Shown here piece after piece: positions 14,877 to 23,684 of a DNA stretch of 36,216 nucleotides. Position 1 is the first letter of the stretch. Each line of letters starts with the position of its first letter. The DNA lies in assembly GCA_947454705.1 (NCBI GenBank), contig CANGKZ010000048.1, positions 1-36,216 of the forward strand, read 5' to 3'. This DNA is from Verrucomicrobiota bacterium. GTDB lineage: Bacteria > Verrucomicrobiota > Verrucomicrobiia > Limisphaerales > UBA9464. Below the pieces are notes generated by a model that worked only from the letters and a program-made list of their open reading frames with translations, was not told the origin of the DNA and did no database searches. The translations under genes were made by a program, and so were the position numbers.

Positions 14877-15260
14877 ATGAAGCTCAAGAGAAATCCCGTC
14901 GGATGGTTCGAGATCTACGTGCAGGACATGAAGCGGGCGAAGAAGTTTTATGAGAAGACCTTCCAGCTCAAACTGAAGGCCCTGAAGAGTCCGATTCCCG
15001 GGCTCAAAATGCTGGTCTTCCCGTCCGATCAAAAACTCCCGGGCTGCTCAGGAGCTCTGGCCCAAATGGACGGAAAGGATTCCGGCGGTGGAGGAACAAT
15101 CCTCTACTTCTCATGCGCGGACTGCGCAGTGGAGGAAGCGCGCGCGCTCAAGGCAGGCGGCGCCGTGTTCCGCGAAAAATTCAGCATCGGAGATTACGGC
15201 TTCATTTCACTGATCCTCGACACCGAAGGGAACATGATCGGCCTTCACTCATTGAAATAG
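14877..15260 (+). CDS. VOC (glyoxalase/bleomycin-resistance) family protein
   Basis: A 127-residue single-domain vicinal-oxygen-chelate protein. The N-terminal half shows the beta-alpha-beta pattern of the fold (GWFEIYVQDMKRAKKFYEKTFQLKLKAL), and the C-terminal half repeats it (ILYFSCADCAVEEARALKAGGAVF..FGFISLILDTEGNMIGLHS-like). Members bind a metal and act as dioxygenases, lyases, isomerases or resistance proteins; the reaction here cannot be read off. It is probably cytoplasmic. A strong Shine-Dalgarno sequence at 14864-14870 sets the start, although the frame is open from 14775. The next gene begins 32 bases downstream on the same strand, so the two may share a transcript. Confidence 0.88.
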   Translation: MKLKRNPVGWFEIYVQDMKRAKKFYEKTFQLKLKALKSPIPGLKMLVFPSDQKLPGCSGALAQMDGKDSGGGGTILYFSCADCAVEEARALKAGGAVFREKFSIGDYGFISLILDTEGNMIGLHSLK

Positions 15261-15292
15261 GGCCGATGCGGATTCGTCCGGCCTGATCCACG

Positions 15293-15889
15293 TTGAGCCC
15301 CATCACTCATTTTCTCGCGAGCTGGTCTCTTGCGGAGGGCTTCTCCAAATCTCGTCGTGATCGGGCGTGGATTACCGTCGCGGGCGTGGTTCCGGATCTC
15401 GACGGATTGGGCGTTGTGGTGGATGTGTTTCAACGGGTGACCGGCGCAACCGCACGCGATCCCTCATGGTATGAACACTTTCACCATTCCTTGCTGCATG
15501 GCCTTCCGGGAGCGGTGCTGTATCTGATTCTGACGATCGCATGCGGAACACGGAGTCCCCGAGTACTGGGCTTGGTGCTGATCTCGTACCATTTTCACCT
15601 GATCTGCGATCTCGCGGGTTCCCGTGGCCCCTCGCCTCTGGAACTCTGGCCAATTCACTATCTCGCTCCACTCAGTCACGCGTGGAGTTTCATGTGGCCC
15701 CACCAGTGGCCTTTGAACGCCTGGCCGAACACGGTCTTCACGGCTGCGCTCATTCTCTGGTCCCTCGGGCGCGCCGTTCGCAATGGCTCATCTCCGGTTT
15801 CGATTTTCAATCCTCATGCTGATACCGCAGTGGTCTCGGCACTCCGCGCGCGTTGGTCCCGATATGTGCGTCCCGGAACCGCAGGATAA
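15293..15889 (+). CDS. Membrane metal-dependent hydrolase-like protein (YdjM/DUF457 type)
   Basis: A 198-residue membrane protein resembling the YdjM-type inner-membrane metal-dependent hydrolases. The pattern is visible: SPITHFLASW at the start (His6), AGVVPDLDGLG (residues 30-40, Asp pair), WYEHFHHSLLHGLPGAVLYLIL (His cluster followed by a membrane segment), and SYHFHLICDLAGSRG (His and Asp before another segment). The conserved His and Asp residues are thought to bind metal in this family; the substrate is unknown. The only start that keeps the conserved N terminus is a TTG at 15293, with no evident Shine-Dalgarno sequence. It converges with the esterase gene, with 48 bases between the stops. 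Confidence 0.75.
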   Translation: MSPITHFLASWSLAEGFSKSRRDRAWITVAGVVPDLDGLGVVVDVFQRVTGATARDPSWYEHFHHSLLHGLPGAVLYLILTIACGTRSPRVLGLVLISYHFHLICDLAGSRGPSPLELWPIHYLAPLSHAWSFMWPHQWPLNAWPNTVFTAALILWSLGRAVRNGSSPVSIFNPHADTAVVSALRARWSRYVRPGTAG

Positions 15890-15937
15890 ACCCCGGATTC
15901 GAGATTGAAGAGGCAGCCCCCGATTCCCTCCCATCCT

Positions 15938-16783
15938 TCATCGAAACACCTCTTGAGCGAAGCGATGAAGGTCGCGCTTCCAAACCATCCAGGTGTGACC
16001 ACCAGACTCCCTATGCCACTGGTGGCGCACCCCAAGCGCATCGAGCTGCTCGTGAAATCGAGCAGCCACCGAGGACACCGGATCCTGGTCCCCCACCGAA
16101 AGCGAAAGCAAACGGAGCCTCGAAGAAAGCTCTGCGGGACGCGGAAGCAGTTGTTCCGGTGACGGGATAGGACCGGTCGGGGAAAAGGCCCCCACCCAGG
16201 CAAACCGATCCGAGTGCGAGAGACCGAAGCGCAGCGCCTGACGCGCCCCCATGGAAACGCCCGCGAGCGCGCGATGCTCCCGATCAGGCAGCACCCGAAA
16301 TCGCGATTCCACAAAAGGAACGACGGTGTCCAGAAGCTCCTCTTCAAACGCCACGAAAGCCTCTGCCTGCCGCTCCCAGGAAGACTCCACATCCACATCG
16401 CGCGAGGCTCGACCGTTTGGCATCACCACCAGCATCGGCACCAGGCGCCCATCGGAATACAGATTGTCCAGGATCGGTTCCAAAGCGCCTCGACGCGTCC
16501 AGGCCGTTTCGTCGTCCGACATCCCATGCAAGAGGTACAACACCGGATAGCGGAGCGACGGCGTGTAACCTGGGGGTTGATACACCACGAGAGATCGACG
16601 ACTCCCCACCCGGCGCGAGGGGTACTCTTCGGTGAACACGCGCCCGTGCTGAACTCCATCCTGCCATCGATCAAAGTGTCGTGAAGGAGAGCGAACCTGT
16701 TCTTCCGCGTTCAGGCCCCACGTGATGCCGAGCAACCCGAAGAATCCCGCGAGGATCCGTGCGAATGGCCGAAGGGTTTTCAT
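15938..16783 (-). CDS. Secreted esterase of the feruloyl/esterase D (antigen 85-like) type
   Basis: A 281-residue exported serine esterase. The signal peptide MKTLRPFARILAGFFGLLGITWGLNA precedes the mature enzyme. Alpha/beta-hydrolase features: LVVYQPPGYTPSLRYPVLYLLHGMSDDETAW (strand and oxyanion region), MPNGRA, nucleophile in LAGVSMGARQAL (GxSxG), Asp in LSVGDQDP, and His in ESGGHTWMVWKRDL. This set matches the putative-esterase family that includes xylan-associated feruloyl and acetyl esterases, so a role in trimming plant or algal polysaccharide is plausible. A GAGGAGG Shine-Dalgarno sequence at 16793-16799 lies 9 bases before ATG 16783 and supports this start over a GTG at 16789. Confidence 0.87.
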   Translation of the reverse strand: MKTLRPFARILAGFFGLLGITWGLNAEEQVRSPSRHFDRWQDGVQHGRVFTEEYPSRRVGSRRSLVVYQPPGYTPSLRYPVLYLLHGMSDDETAWTRRGALEPILDNLYSDGRLVPMLVVMPNGRASRDVDVESSWERQAEAFVAFEEELLDTVVPFVESRFRVLPDREHRALAGVSMGARQALRFGLSHSDRFAWVGAFSPTGPIPSPEQLLPRPAELSSRLRLLSLSVGDQDPVSSVAARFHEQLDALGVRHQWHRESGGHTWMVWKRDLHRFAQEVFR

Positions 16784-16792
16784 AAACACTCG

Positions 16793-16799
16793 CCTCCTC
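16793..16799 (-). promoter_or_regulatory. Shine-Dalgarno GAGGAGG of the esterase gene
   Basis: GAGGAGG on the minus strand, 9 bases before ATG 16783. The GTG at 16789 would leave only 3 bases, so the ATG is preferred. Confidence 0.8.
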
Positions 16800-16993
16800 G
16801 GATTCGCCGTCGATGGTGCTGAAACTCACCATCACTCTTATTTACGGCCACTTTGGAGGGAGGGCGCAATTATCACCTGTTTTAGCCGCTTTGAATCAAG
16901 GACAAGTCAGAGTGTGCGCGGAAAGTTCCAGTTTTTCTTCCGTGCTTTCGAATTGGGTCCGGTTGATGTGAACTCTCCAGGAATTCATCACGT

Positions 16994-17629
16994 ATGATTT
17001 TTTCTCCGTTTCTCCAAGGGTGCGGCGTCGGACTTTCCATCGCCGCCCCCGTGGGTCCGATCGGAGTTCTGTGCATTCGCCGTTCGCTTGCCGGCGGATG
17101 GAAGATGGGGCTGGCAACCGGATTGGGCGCGGCTGTCGCGGACGCGCTCTACGGGAGCCTCGCTGCCTTTGGCCTCCAAGCGGTGGGGCAGGTGCTGACC
17201 CGCTACGAATTCTTCCTCAGCCTGTTCGGTGGATTGTTTCTTTGCCATCTGGGCATTCAGACCTGGAGAAGCACCCCGGCCACGGATCCCGCACAAGCAC
17301 CTGCTGCATCCGATTTGGCCGGCGCCTTCGGATCCACCGTAGTCCTCACCCTGGCGAACCCGGCCACACTCCTCGCGTTTGCCGCGTTGTGCGCTGGATT
17401 CGGAATCGGAACCTCCATTCAAGGAGCCCAAATCCCGATGTGGATCGCGGGCGTCCTTGTCGGATCGGCCGCGTGGTGGTTGTTCCTCAGTGGATCCGTG
17501 GGTGCCTTTCGACACACCTTCACTCCCAAGTGGATGAAGTGGGTGAACCGGATTTCCGGCGGCATCGTGACCGCATTCGGCATCGGTGCCGTCATTCACG
17601 CGGCGCAGATCGCGCGGCTACGCAGCTGA
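16994..17629 (+). CDS. LysE/RhtB-family amino-acid exporter
   Basis: A 211-residue inner-membrane exporter of the LysE superfamily, which uses the proton gradient to expel amino acids or related compounds. The signature region GCGVGLSIAAPVGPIGVLCIRRSLAGGWKMGLATGLGAAVADALYG lies at residues 9-53 and includes the family APVGP motif. NPATLLAFAALCAG near residue 117 is the second conserved block (usual NPxxxxFF), followed by further hydrophobic segments for about six in all. Substrate unknown. It is divergent from the esterase gene with 210 bases between the starts; AGGA at 16979-16982 is a weak ribosome binding site. Confidence 0.88.
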   Translation: MIFSPFLQGCGVGLSIAAPVGPIGVLCIRRSLAGGWKMGLATGLGAAVADALYGSLAAFGLQAVGQVLTRYEFFLSLFGGLFLCHLGIQTWRSTPATDPAQAPAASDLAGAFGSTVVLTLANPATLLAFAALCAGFGIGTSIQGAQIPMWIAGVLVGSAAWWLFLSGSVGAFRHTFTPKWMKWVNRISGGIVTAFGIGAVIHAAQIARLRS

Positions 17630-17698
17630 ACCTGGGTTTACGGTAAGGAATCTGTGTGGGTCGACGGCGGTGGCACAAGCACGCCGCCGCCTTCCCCC

Positions 17699-17728
17699 TT
17701 CAACGCTTCAACTTTTCAACCCTTCAAC
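17699..17728 (+). repeat. Period-8 array, TTCAAC units
   Basis: TTCAAC at 17699, 17707, 17715 and 17723: four units exactly 8 bases apart. It lies between convergent genes, 8 bases before the stop codon of the cyclase gene. The same unit in either orientation occurs at 366-379, 14108-14130, 14371-14394 and 14725-14747. Confidence 0.7.
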
Positions 17729-17736
17729 TGCCGCAC

Positions 17737-18378
17737 TCACTTTCCCCGCTTGCGCAAGAGACAACGCGCCGGGGCGCCGTCGCCTCGGGCGAGCTTGATG
17801 GGAAGACAGAGGAGATCGTAGTTGCCCGGCTTGATGGCCGACAGGTTCAGGCCCTCGATGATCCACACCCGTGCGCCGAGCAGGATGTGATGGGTCTCCA
17901 CTCCGTCCTTATAAAACCCGCCGACACTCAGGTAATCGACACCCACCGTCTGAATGCCGCGATCCACCAGGTACTGCGCGCCATCCTTGGCGATATAAAC
18001 GAAGTCCTTGTCGAACGTCGGCTGCTTCCAACTCTCGGTCGAGTTGCGGGTCTTGAAGAGGATTCGTTCGCCCGCTTTGAGGCGGAGCTTCTTCAATTCG
18101 GCCGCACCGATCGCGGTCTTGTCCTTGATCGGCACCACGCGGGCAGGCCCGATCACGGCATCCCAGGGAATGTCATCCAGAGTCGGAGTCCCCGGCAGGA
18201 AGTGAAACGGCGAATCCATGTGGGTCCCGGCGTGGCTGCTGAGGTGCAGCGTCGAGACATTGCAAACATCGCCCTTCGCAGTCCCGGCGTGCATGGCCCG
18301 AAAAAACGGCGGATCGCCCGGCCAGCCGTGCATGCCGTTGTCGAGGGGAATGGAAACGTCCAGCCAGGGATTGCTCAT
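17737..18378 (-). CDS. Cyclase family protein (kynurenine-formamidase-like)
   Basis: A 213-residue member of the cyclase/KynB family of metal-dependent amidases. The family motif HxGTHxDxPxH is intact at residues 49-59 (HAGTHMDSPFH), and other family blocks are present: LDVSIPLDNGMHGWPGDPP at the N terminus, ILFKTRNS and VGVDYLSVGGFYKDGVETHHILLGARVWIIEGLNLSAI. Members hydrolyse N-formylkynurenine, isatin, or cyclic amides; no kynurenine-pathway gene is nearby, so the substrate is open. I use ATG 18378; a TTG at 18432 would overlap the end of the upstream gene. It lies 46 bases downstream of the glucose-dehydrogenase-like gene on the same strand and is probably co-transcribed with it. Confidence 0.85.
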   Translation of the reverse strand: MSNPWLDVSIPLDNGMHGWPGDPPFFRAMHAGTAKGDVCNVSTLHLSSHAGTHMDSPFHFLPGTPTLDDIPWDAVIGPARVVPIKDKTAIGAAELKKLRLKAGERILFKTRNSTESWKQPTFDKDFVYIAKDGAQYLVDRGIQTVGVDYLSVGGFYKDGVETHHILLGARVWIIEGLNLSAIKPGNYDLLCLPIKLARGDGAPARCLLRKRGK

Positions 18379-18424
18379 GTTCGGAAGATTTCGAAAAGGG
18401 ATTCGCCGCAGGGGTGCGTGGGGC

Positions 18425-19537
18425 TTAGCCAAAACGGATCACGTTCTTGATGCCAGTCGCGCGCCCAGTGAGGAGCTCGCGGTGGGCATCAATCGTGTGG
18501 CGACCGGTGATCAGCGCCTTCACCGCGTTGGGCCAGCGCTTCTGGAATTCGCCCAGATCGTGAATCGCTTCAGCAAAGGAATCCGGACTCGCATTCACCG
18601 TTCCCACGATGGCCTGGTTCTTCAACGTGATGTTGCGCATCAGGTTGTCGGCAAACACGGGAATCGGCCCCTTCTCCGCCGGGATGCCGGTGAAGATATA
18701 AATCCCGTTGATGCCGAGGACGCGCATCAGATCGAAGGAAACATGTCCCTCACCCACGGCTTCGTACACGAGGTCGATGTTGCCGACCTTCTGGGCCAGT
18801 TGCTCCGGAGTCACTTCCTTCGAGGAGATGTATTTAGCTCCGATGGACTCGGCGATGTCGGCCTTGAAATTCGGCTTCGGCGAGCGCGAGTACACGAACA
18901 CCTTGAACCCTTCGAGGCGCAGCTTCATGGCCCCGAGAAGGCCAATGGGACCGGCTCCGAGAACCACGGCGTTCAGACCGTGACCGCGTCCGAGTCCGTC
19001 GGTGTTGGGATGTTCCCAAGTCAGGCGCTTCTGCACCTGCCAGGCCTGGGTCATGCCTTTTTCCGCGATGGTGAGAGGCTCCGCCATCACGGCGAGCTCA
19101 CGCAACGAAGCGGGAACCGGCGTGAGGTAGGATTGCTCCTCCACGAAATACTCGGTCATGAAGCCGTGGCGCTGATTGATGCCACGCTCGGTGAAATCCC
19201 AGGTGCGGCAAAAATCCTGACGTCCTTCGCGGCACGGGCGGCAGGTGGGCTCGGGGCACGGACGGCGGACGCTGGGTACCACGAGATCGCCGGCCTTCAG
19301 TCCGCTGACCTTGGCGCCGGTCTCCACCACTTCGCCGAGGCACTCGTGGCCCAGCAGAAGATATTCGTCCCCCGCGGGCGGACGCCCGTAGGCGAAAGTG
19401 CAGATTTCGCGATCGGTCCCGCAGACCCCGACCTCGAGCGTCTTCACCTTGATCTGATAATCGCCGGCGAGCACCGGCTCCGGATGATCGATCAAGGCCA
19501 GTTCACGCCGCGTGGGAACGACACCGACACCCTTCAT
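18425..19537 (-). CDS. Zinc-dependent glucose 1-dehydrogenase-like oxidoreductase
   Basis: A 370-residue medium-chain dehydrogenase of the glucose-1-dehydrogenase subgroup. Catalytic zinc site: Cys in GVCGTDREI and His-Glu in LGHECLGEV. Structural zinc site: the four-Cys stretch CPEPTCRPCREGRQDFC. The following WDFTERGINQRHGFMTEYFVEE is typical of glucose dehydrogenases of archaeal type, and VVLGAGPIGLLGAMKLRLEG is the nucleotide-binding fold. Expected reaction: oxidation of glucose or a related aldose with NAD(P). The start at 19537 (MKGVGVVPTRREL) fits the family; ATG 19552 would add five residues (MKARV) and is possible. The cyclase gene follows 46 bases downstream. Confidence 0.88.
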   Translation of the reverse strand: MKGVGVVPTRRELALIDHPEPVLAGDYQIKVKTLEVGVCGTDREICTFAYGRPPAGDEYLLLGHECLGEVVETGAKVSGLKAGDLVVPSVRRPCPEPTCRPCREGRQDFCRTWDFTERGINQRHGFMTEYFVEEQSYLTPVPASLRELAVMAEPLTIAEKGMTQAWQVQKRLTWEHPNTDGLGRGHGLNAVVLGAGPIGLLGAMKLRLEGFKVFVYSRSPKPNFKADIAESIGAKYISSKEVTPEQLAQKVGNIDLVYEAVGEGHVSFDLMRVLGINGIYIFTGIPAEKGPIPVFADNLMRNITLKNQAIVGTVNASPDSFAEAIHDLGEFQKRWPNAVKALITGRHTIDAHRELLTGRATGIKNVIRFG

Positions 19538-19772
19538 GACACGTGCTTTCATCACTAACGTAGCTGCTGTCCTGAACTCAGGACGGGATTCAACCGGAGA
19601 CGCCTGCGCCACTCACTCCGAATACATGGATAGACAACGACACTGCCCCCGAACCATGGCGCATCCGAAAACGGGGCGGACGACGAGTTTCTTCAATCGC
19701 GGGAGGTTTGTCCATCCCCTCGCTCAACCACCCTTGGATCTCTAACTTCCTGGGCCCATGCAGCCCCAAGCA

Positions 19773-20777
19773 TCAGGTCTGTGAGTCCCGACTAAAGAAA
19801 TGACCACGAATCCATAGCATCGATCCAAGAATCGGCACCTGGAAGAGAAGCAGAAGCCAGAGCAGCATGGGTTGAAGGCTTTGAAGCATCGGGCGGACCT
19901 TCTCAAGCTGTTCGGCCGGAACCCCTGAAGAAGCGAAAATCGCGTCCAGGTTGCCACTTCTCCAGGTCAGCCAGCTGGAAAGAAACACGAGAACAAAGCT
20001 CACCGTGGTGATCCACCATCCATCGGATCGCAACGAATACACCGCCCAAGCGCAATAGGCCCAAACCCCGGCCAGGAGAAATGCCACCAACCCGCCGATG
20101 AACCCGGACAGCTGGATGCCAAAAAACGGCATCATGCCGTGATGAGTCAGGGCTCCAAGAATCAAAAAGGGAACCGATAGCGCCAACCCGAGACTCACGG
20201 TCAGCACAGATGGTGGGCACCGATCCGTCCAGCCCCCTCCGGTGTCGGCGCTCTCGCAGGTCAGTCTCACGCTCCGGGAGCTGTAGAACCAAACCCAGAC
20301 CAGCGGAATCCCCAGCAATACCGGGGTTATCACCACCAACATTCGGAACAATTGCACGTAGATCATGGTCACGGCCATGTGCTGGTTGGCTCCGTTCGAT
20401 GTCATTGCCCCCAGGGCTCCGGCGATATCCTTGAGAAACGCGAAGAGCACTCCGACGATCAATCCCGCGCAGATCAACCAAGTCCACGAAACGATGCCCA
20501 TCAGGATCCGGGCCCAACGGCGTCGTCGAATGGATCCGAAACCCAACAACATGAGTGTCGCGCCCGTACCGGAAAACACGACGGTGTTGGAGAAGGTTTG
20601 GCCCCAGTTTACGGGCATGCCGGACGCCTGCGCCATGGGTTTGGCAGCCAGGAGGAGCAGCACCCCAAACAAGAACACAACCGCTCCGAGCACGATGGTC
20701 AGCGCCCCGAATGCGATCAATCCGAGCGTCATGTCGGTGTACTCAACGGGAGGAGTTCGGAGGCGTGGAGGATTCAT
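19773..20777 (-). CDS. Polytopic membrane protein of unknown function
   Basis: A 334-residue integral membrane protein with about eight hydrophobic segments, for example LGLIAFGALTIVLGAVVFLFGVLLLL, ILMGIVSWTWLICAGLIVGVLFAF, MLVVITPVLLGIPLVWVWF and LLWLLLLFQVPILG. A loop with RLTCESADTGGGWTDRCPP falls between the two halves. I recognise no family motif or catalytic residue. The N terminus NPPRLRTPPVEYTD before the first segment looks like a conserved cytoplasmic tail, which favours ATG 20777 over an internal ATG at 20732. A single-gene unit; an inverted repeat lies just upstream (20798-20820). Confidence 0.65.
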   Translation of the reverse strand: MNPPRLRTPPVEYTDMTLGLIAFGALTIVLGAVVFLFGVLLLLAAKPMAQASGMPVNWGQTFSNTVVFSGTGATLMLLGFGSIRRRRWARILMGIVSWTWLICAGLIVGVLFAFLKDIAGALGAMTSNGANQHMAVTMIYVQLFRMLVVITPVLLGIPLVWVWFYSSRSVRLTCESADTGGGWTDRCPPSVLTVSLGLALSVPFLILGALTHHGMMPFFGIQLSGFIGGLVAFLLAGVWAYCAWAVYSLRSDGWWITTVSFVLVFLSSWLTWRSGNLDAIFASSGVPAEQLEKVRPMLQSLQPMLLWLLLLFQVPILGSMLWIRGHFFSRDSQT

Positions 20778-20797
20778 GAAGGCACGAGGGAACCGGG

Positions 20798-20820
20798 GCT
20801 TGCCACGACTCCCGGCAAGC
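20798..20820 (-). other. 7-bp hairpin upstream of the membrane-protein gene
   Basis: GCTTGCC (20798-20804) pairs with GGCAAGC (20814-20820) around a 9-base loop. It is 21 bases upstream of ATG 20777 on the minus strand. There is no T-run; it may be a protein-binding site or a 5' leader structure. Confidence 0.4.
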
Positions 20821-21030
20821 ATGGGGTTCGTGAACTGTTTTCCATTAAACCCGGCAACCCATTTACGGGTTTCGGATACATTTCCAATTTTTTAGGACGC
20901 TCCAGTCTAGCGATCAACGGGGCCTTCGACACCAAAAAGCAGGCACGATGTAGCCCATCCAAAGCTACGGGCTCAAACTTGGAATTCAATTTCACCCGTG
21001 CCTGAGTTTGAGACACGATCTCTCTTCGAA

Positions 21031-21408
21031 ATGCGACTCGATCAATGGCTGTGGGCAATCCGACTCTACAAGTCGCGGTCGCTTGCAGTGACCGCGATTC
21101 GTGCCGGTCATGTTCGCGCCAAGGGGCAAATCGCCAAACCAGCCCATACGGTTCACCCCGGGGAAACCATCACGGTTCAACAGGAAAACCTGCTTCGAAC
21201 CTTTCGCGTCCTCGGTGCACCGGAATCGCGGGTGGGCGCTCCACGCGTTCCCGAATTTGCCGAAGACCTGACCCCGCCCGCGGAATACCTTCGGGCAAAG
21301 GAAGACGCCCGACAGAAGGCGTTAATCCGGCCTGCCGGGGCTGGCCGACCGACCAAGCGCGATCGACGCGCCATGGAATCGTTTTCGCGATTCCTCAATC
21401 CGGAATAA
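21031..21408 (+). CDS. S4-domain RNA-binding protein, Hsp15 (HslR) type
   Basis: A 125-residue S4-domain protein. MRLDQWLWAIRLYKSRSLAVTAIRAGHVRAKGQIAKPAHTVHPGETITV is the classic Hsp15/S4 opening, and the basic tail (RPAGAGRPTKRDRRAMESFSRF) is typical of the Hsp15 group. In other bacteria Hsp15 rescues stalled 50S subunits carrying nascent chains and is heat-induced. The protein is cytoplasmic. A GTG at 20998 would add eleven residues, and some family members do have a short extension, so the start is not certain. It converges with the DsbD-like gene, 24 bases separating the stops. Confidence 0.85.
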   Translation: MRLDQWLWAIRLYKSRSLAVTAIRAGHVRAKGQIAKPAHTVHPGETITVQQENLLRTFRVLGAPESRVGAPRVPEFAEDLTPPAEYLRAKEDARQKALIRPAGAGRPTKRDRRAMESFSRFLNPE

Positions 21409-21432
21409 TCCGGAACCAGCAGGAAGCCCAAG

Positions 21433-23556
21433 CTACTGAGCGGCCCACTCCAAGGCCTCCTTCACCACGCCCGGAGTCAACACCGTCGGCAACACGCGGG
21501 GCGGTTTGGACGGATCTTTGGAGTAAACCAACACCAGCGGGACACCGCGTCGGCCAAATTTTTGGAGTTCAGCGGCGATGGCAGGATCGAGATCCGTGAA
21601 ATCGCCCTCGAGCGCCGCCACCTTCTGACTTCGGATCAGATCAGCCGTGGATTTGATTTCAATCGAGGTCCGTTTGTTGATCTGGCAGTTGAGGCAGCCA
21701 TCGGCGGTAAAATCAACCAGCACCGGACGCCCTTCGCTCACTGCCTTGGCCACGGCAGACTGGCTCCAAGGCTGCCAATCCACCTTGGGTTTGCGGGAAC
21801 CGGGAGAGGTCCGCCAATCCAATTGGCCTTCGAGAATTCCAAAATAACCAACCAGGAGGAGTGCGAGGGCCGTGATTCCAGCCCCGACCGTCTTGCCATC
21901 CTTTTGGCCGAATTCACCCCACACCCAGGCAGCGGCCGACACCAGTACCAGCAGGAGTCCCATCCAAAGAACACCGGCGGATCCGAGTCGACCGGCGGTA
22001 AACCAGAACACCCAGATTGCAGTGCCTAGAAGCGGGAATCCCATGGCCACCTTGAAGCGAACCATCCAGGCCCCAGGCTTGGGCATGAGCTTCAACCAAC
22101 CGGGCTTCCAGCAAAGCACCACGAACGGAGCCGCCAAACCGAGTCCCACGGTGAGAAAAATCGACAGCAGGACAACCGGCGGCTGGGTGAAGGCGAATCC
22201 GATGGCGGTGGCGAGGAACGGCGCCGTGCAAGGAGTCGCAAGAACCGCAGCAAGCACTCCATTGAAAAACGCACCCGCGCCCCCTTCCTTGGAGGTCAAA
22301 TCGCCGGCCACCCCCATCGCTCCGCCAGACAAAGTCACCTCAAACACACCGAACAAATTCAAGGCGACCAGAACAAGCAGGATGCACATCAGGACGCGGA
22401 ACTGGGGATTCTGGAATGCCGTACTCCACCCCGCGACGCCGCCCGCGGCTTGAACCGCCAGCGCGACTCCCGCCAGCACGAGGAAGGAGGTGATCACGCC
22501 CGCACCGTAGATCAGCCCCAGCTTGCGAACCCGTGCGGGATCGCTTCCGGCCTGCCGAACAAAGCCAAGGATCTTCAAGGCAAGCACCGGCAACACGCAG
22601 GGCATGATGTTCAGGATCAACCCGCCGATGAAGGCGAGTCCGAGCATCGGAATGAGCGTGGCGAATGAGAACGGTTCCGTCTTTGCACCAGCAACCGCAC
22701 CTGCGGGTGCCTCTCCAATGGTGAGAGCCGATTCGAAGGCCCGCTCCGAGGCGGTTCCCGGATTCGCCACGAGAAGTCCGCGAACCTCGGAAGGGTAGCC
22801 CGACTCCAGTTTCGCCACCGACTTGCGGAGTCGAATCAGCCCCGTGCCGGGATCGCTCTTCACCACCTCCGTGTGTGCGGACACTGCAGCATGAGCCCCT
22901 TCATAGGCGAAGAAGTCCCCGGTCGTCGCGTCAGTTTTCCACTCAATCAAAAGCTTTCGTGGCTCCGATGCTGCGGAGTCCTCCCAATACGCACGAACAT
23001 CAAGTTTTGCATCCGAGGCAGGAAGTTTGGCGCGGGCTGCGGCGATGGTGGCCGCGTGGGACGAGGGCAACGACTGAGTTCCGACCGAAAGGGTAGCCGC
23101 CACAGTTACCCGTCCCGGCACGCAATTGGACGCGCACTCCAGCCACGACACCTTGGCCTTCAGCTCCGAAGAACCGATGGCTGCAGTGGGAGCCACAGAG
23201 ATGGGGACCAAAAGCAAAACCGTGCCCTCATACGAGTGGGCATCCCCTGCCGGATCCGCGTGCTTGGCCGGAGTGGGCCACAGGATCTCTCCCGCCTTGA
23301 ACCCCTCGGGCAACGTCCAATCCACCTTGGTTCTCAACCCGGCACCGCCCGCCTCACTCGGATTGCGCCAATACGTGTGCCACCCTTGGGGCATTTGCAG
23401 TTCAACCCCGGCGGTAAACTGCTCCCCCGGTTTCACGGCCTCGCGATCCACCAAGAGTCGCACTTGGGTCAGTGCCTGAGCAAACGCAGGGGCGCTCAGC
23501 TGAGAAAGTAGACCAAGCCACAACGCGATCCGGAAGGAACGGAGGAAGCGATACAT
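21433..23556 (-). CDS. Thiol:disulfide reductase of the DsbD/ScsB type
   Basis: A 707-residue membrane protein that should carry electrons from the cytoplasm across the membrane to periplasmic thiol proteins. Order of parts: signal peptide (MYRFLRSFRIALWLGLLSQLSAPAFA), periplasmic N-terminal domain of about 270 residues with the paired cysteines in WLECASNCVPG, a multi-pass membrane domain (about 300-600) with the two redox cysteines in IMPCVLPVLALKILGF and LATPCTAPFLATAIGF, and a C-terminal thioredoxin fold with CLNC at about 621-624. All cysteines needed for electron relay are present. The long N-terminal domain is closer to ScsB than to E. coli DsbD. ATG 23556 starts the signal peptide; fifteen extra residues from 23601 are possible but unlikely. 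Confidence 0.92.
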   Translation of the reverse strand: MYRFLRSFRIALWLGLLSQLSAPAFAQALTQVRLLVDREAVKPGEQFTAGVELQMPQGWHTYWRNPSEAGGAGLRTKVDWTLPEGFKAGEILWPTPAKHADPAGDAHSYEGTVLLLVPISVAPTAAIGSSELKAKVSWLECASNCVPGRVTVAATLSVGTQSLPSSHAATIAAARAKLPASDAKLDVRAYWEDSAASEPRKLLIEWKTDATTGDFFAYEGAHAAVSAHTEVVKSDPGTGLIRLRKSVAKLESGYPSEVRGLLVANPGTASERAFESALTIGEAPAGAVAGAKTEPFSFATLIPMLGLAFIGGLILNIMPCVLPVLALKILGFVRQAGSDPARVRKLGLIYGAGVITSFLVLAGVALAVQAAGGVAGWSTAFQNPQFRVLMCILLVLVALNLFGVFEVTLSGGAMGVAGDLTSKEGGAGAFFNGVLAAVLATPCTAPFLATAIGFAFTQPPVVLLSIFLTVGLGLAAPFVVLCWKPGWLKLMPKPGAWMVRFKVAMGFPLLGTAIWVFWFTAGRLGSAGVLWMGLLLVLVSAAAWVWGEFGQKDGKTVGAGITALALLLVGYFGILEGQLDWRTSPGSRKPKVDWQPWSQSAVAKAVSEGRPVLVDFTADGCLNCQINKRTSIEIKSTADLIRSQKVAALEGDFTDLDPAIAAELQKFGRRGVPLVLVYSKDPSKPPRVLPTVLTPGVVKEALEWAAQ

Positions 23557-23634
23557 GGGAGGAGGGAGAAGAAAGGGCAAATCCGAGACTGCCGAATACA
23601 ATGTCGCCGCAATCCCGCAGCGCCAGTGGAAAAT

Positions 23635-23665
23635 AAAAAAGGCGCAGCCGAAGCTGCGCCTTTTT
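23635..23665 (-). terminator. Rho-independent terminator of the PEP-CTERM gene
   Basis: On the minus strand a perfect stem AAAAAGGCGCAGC/GCTGCGCCTTTTT encloses a TTCG tetraloop and is followed by further T residues. It lies 19 bases after the stop at 23685. Being nearly symmetrical, it could work in both directions. Confidence 0.92.
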
Positions 23666-23684
23666 CTGAAGAGGGACCGAACGC

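Noticed and set aside
17667-17691. GC-rich hairpin near 17670 as terminator of the LysE gene
   Set aside because: Pairing of GGCGG with CCGCC is possible, but the stem needs a bulge and is followed by C-rich sequence, not a T-run.
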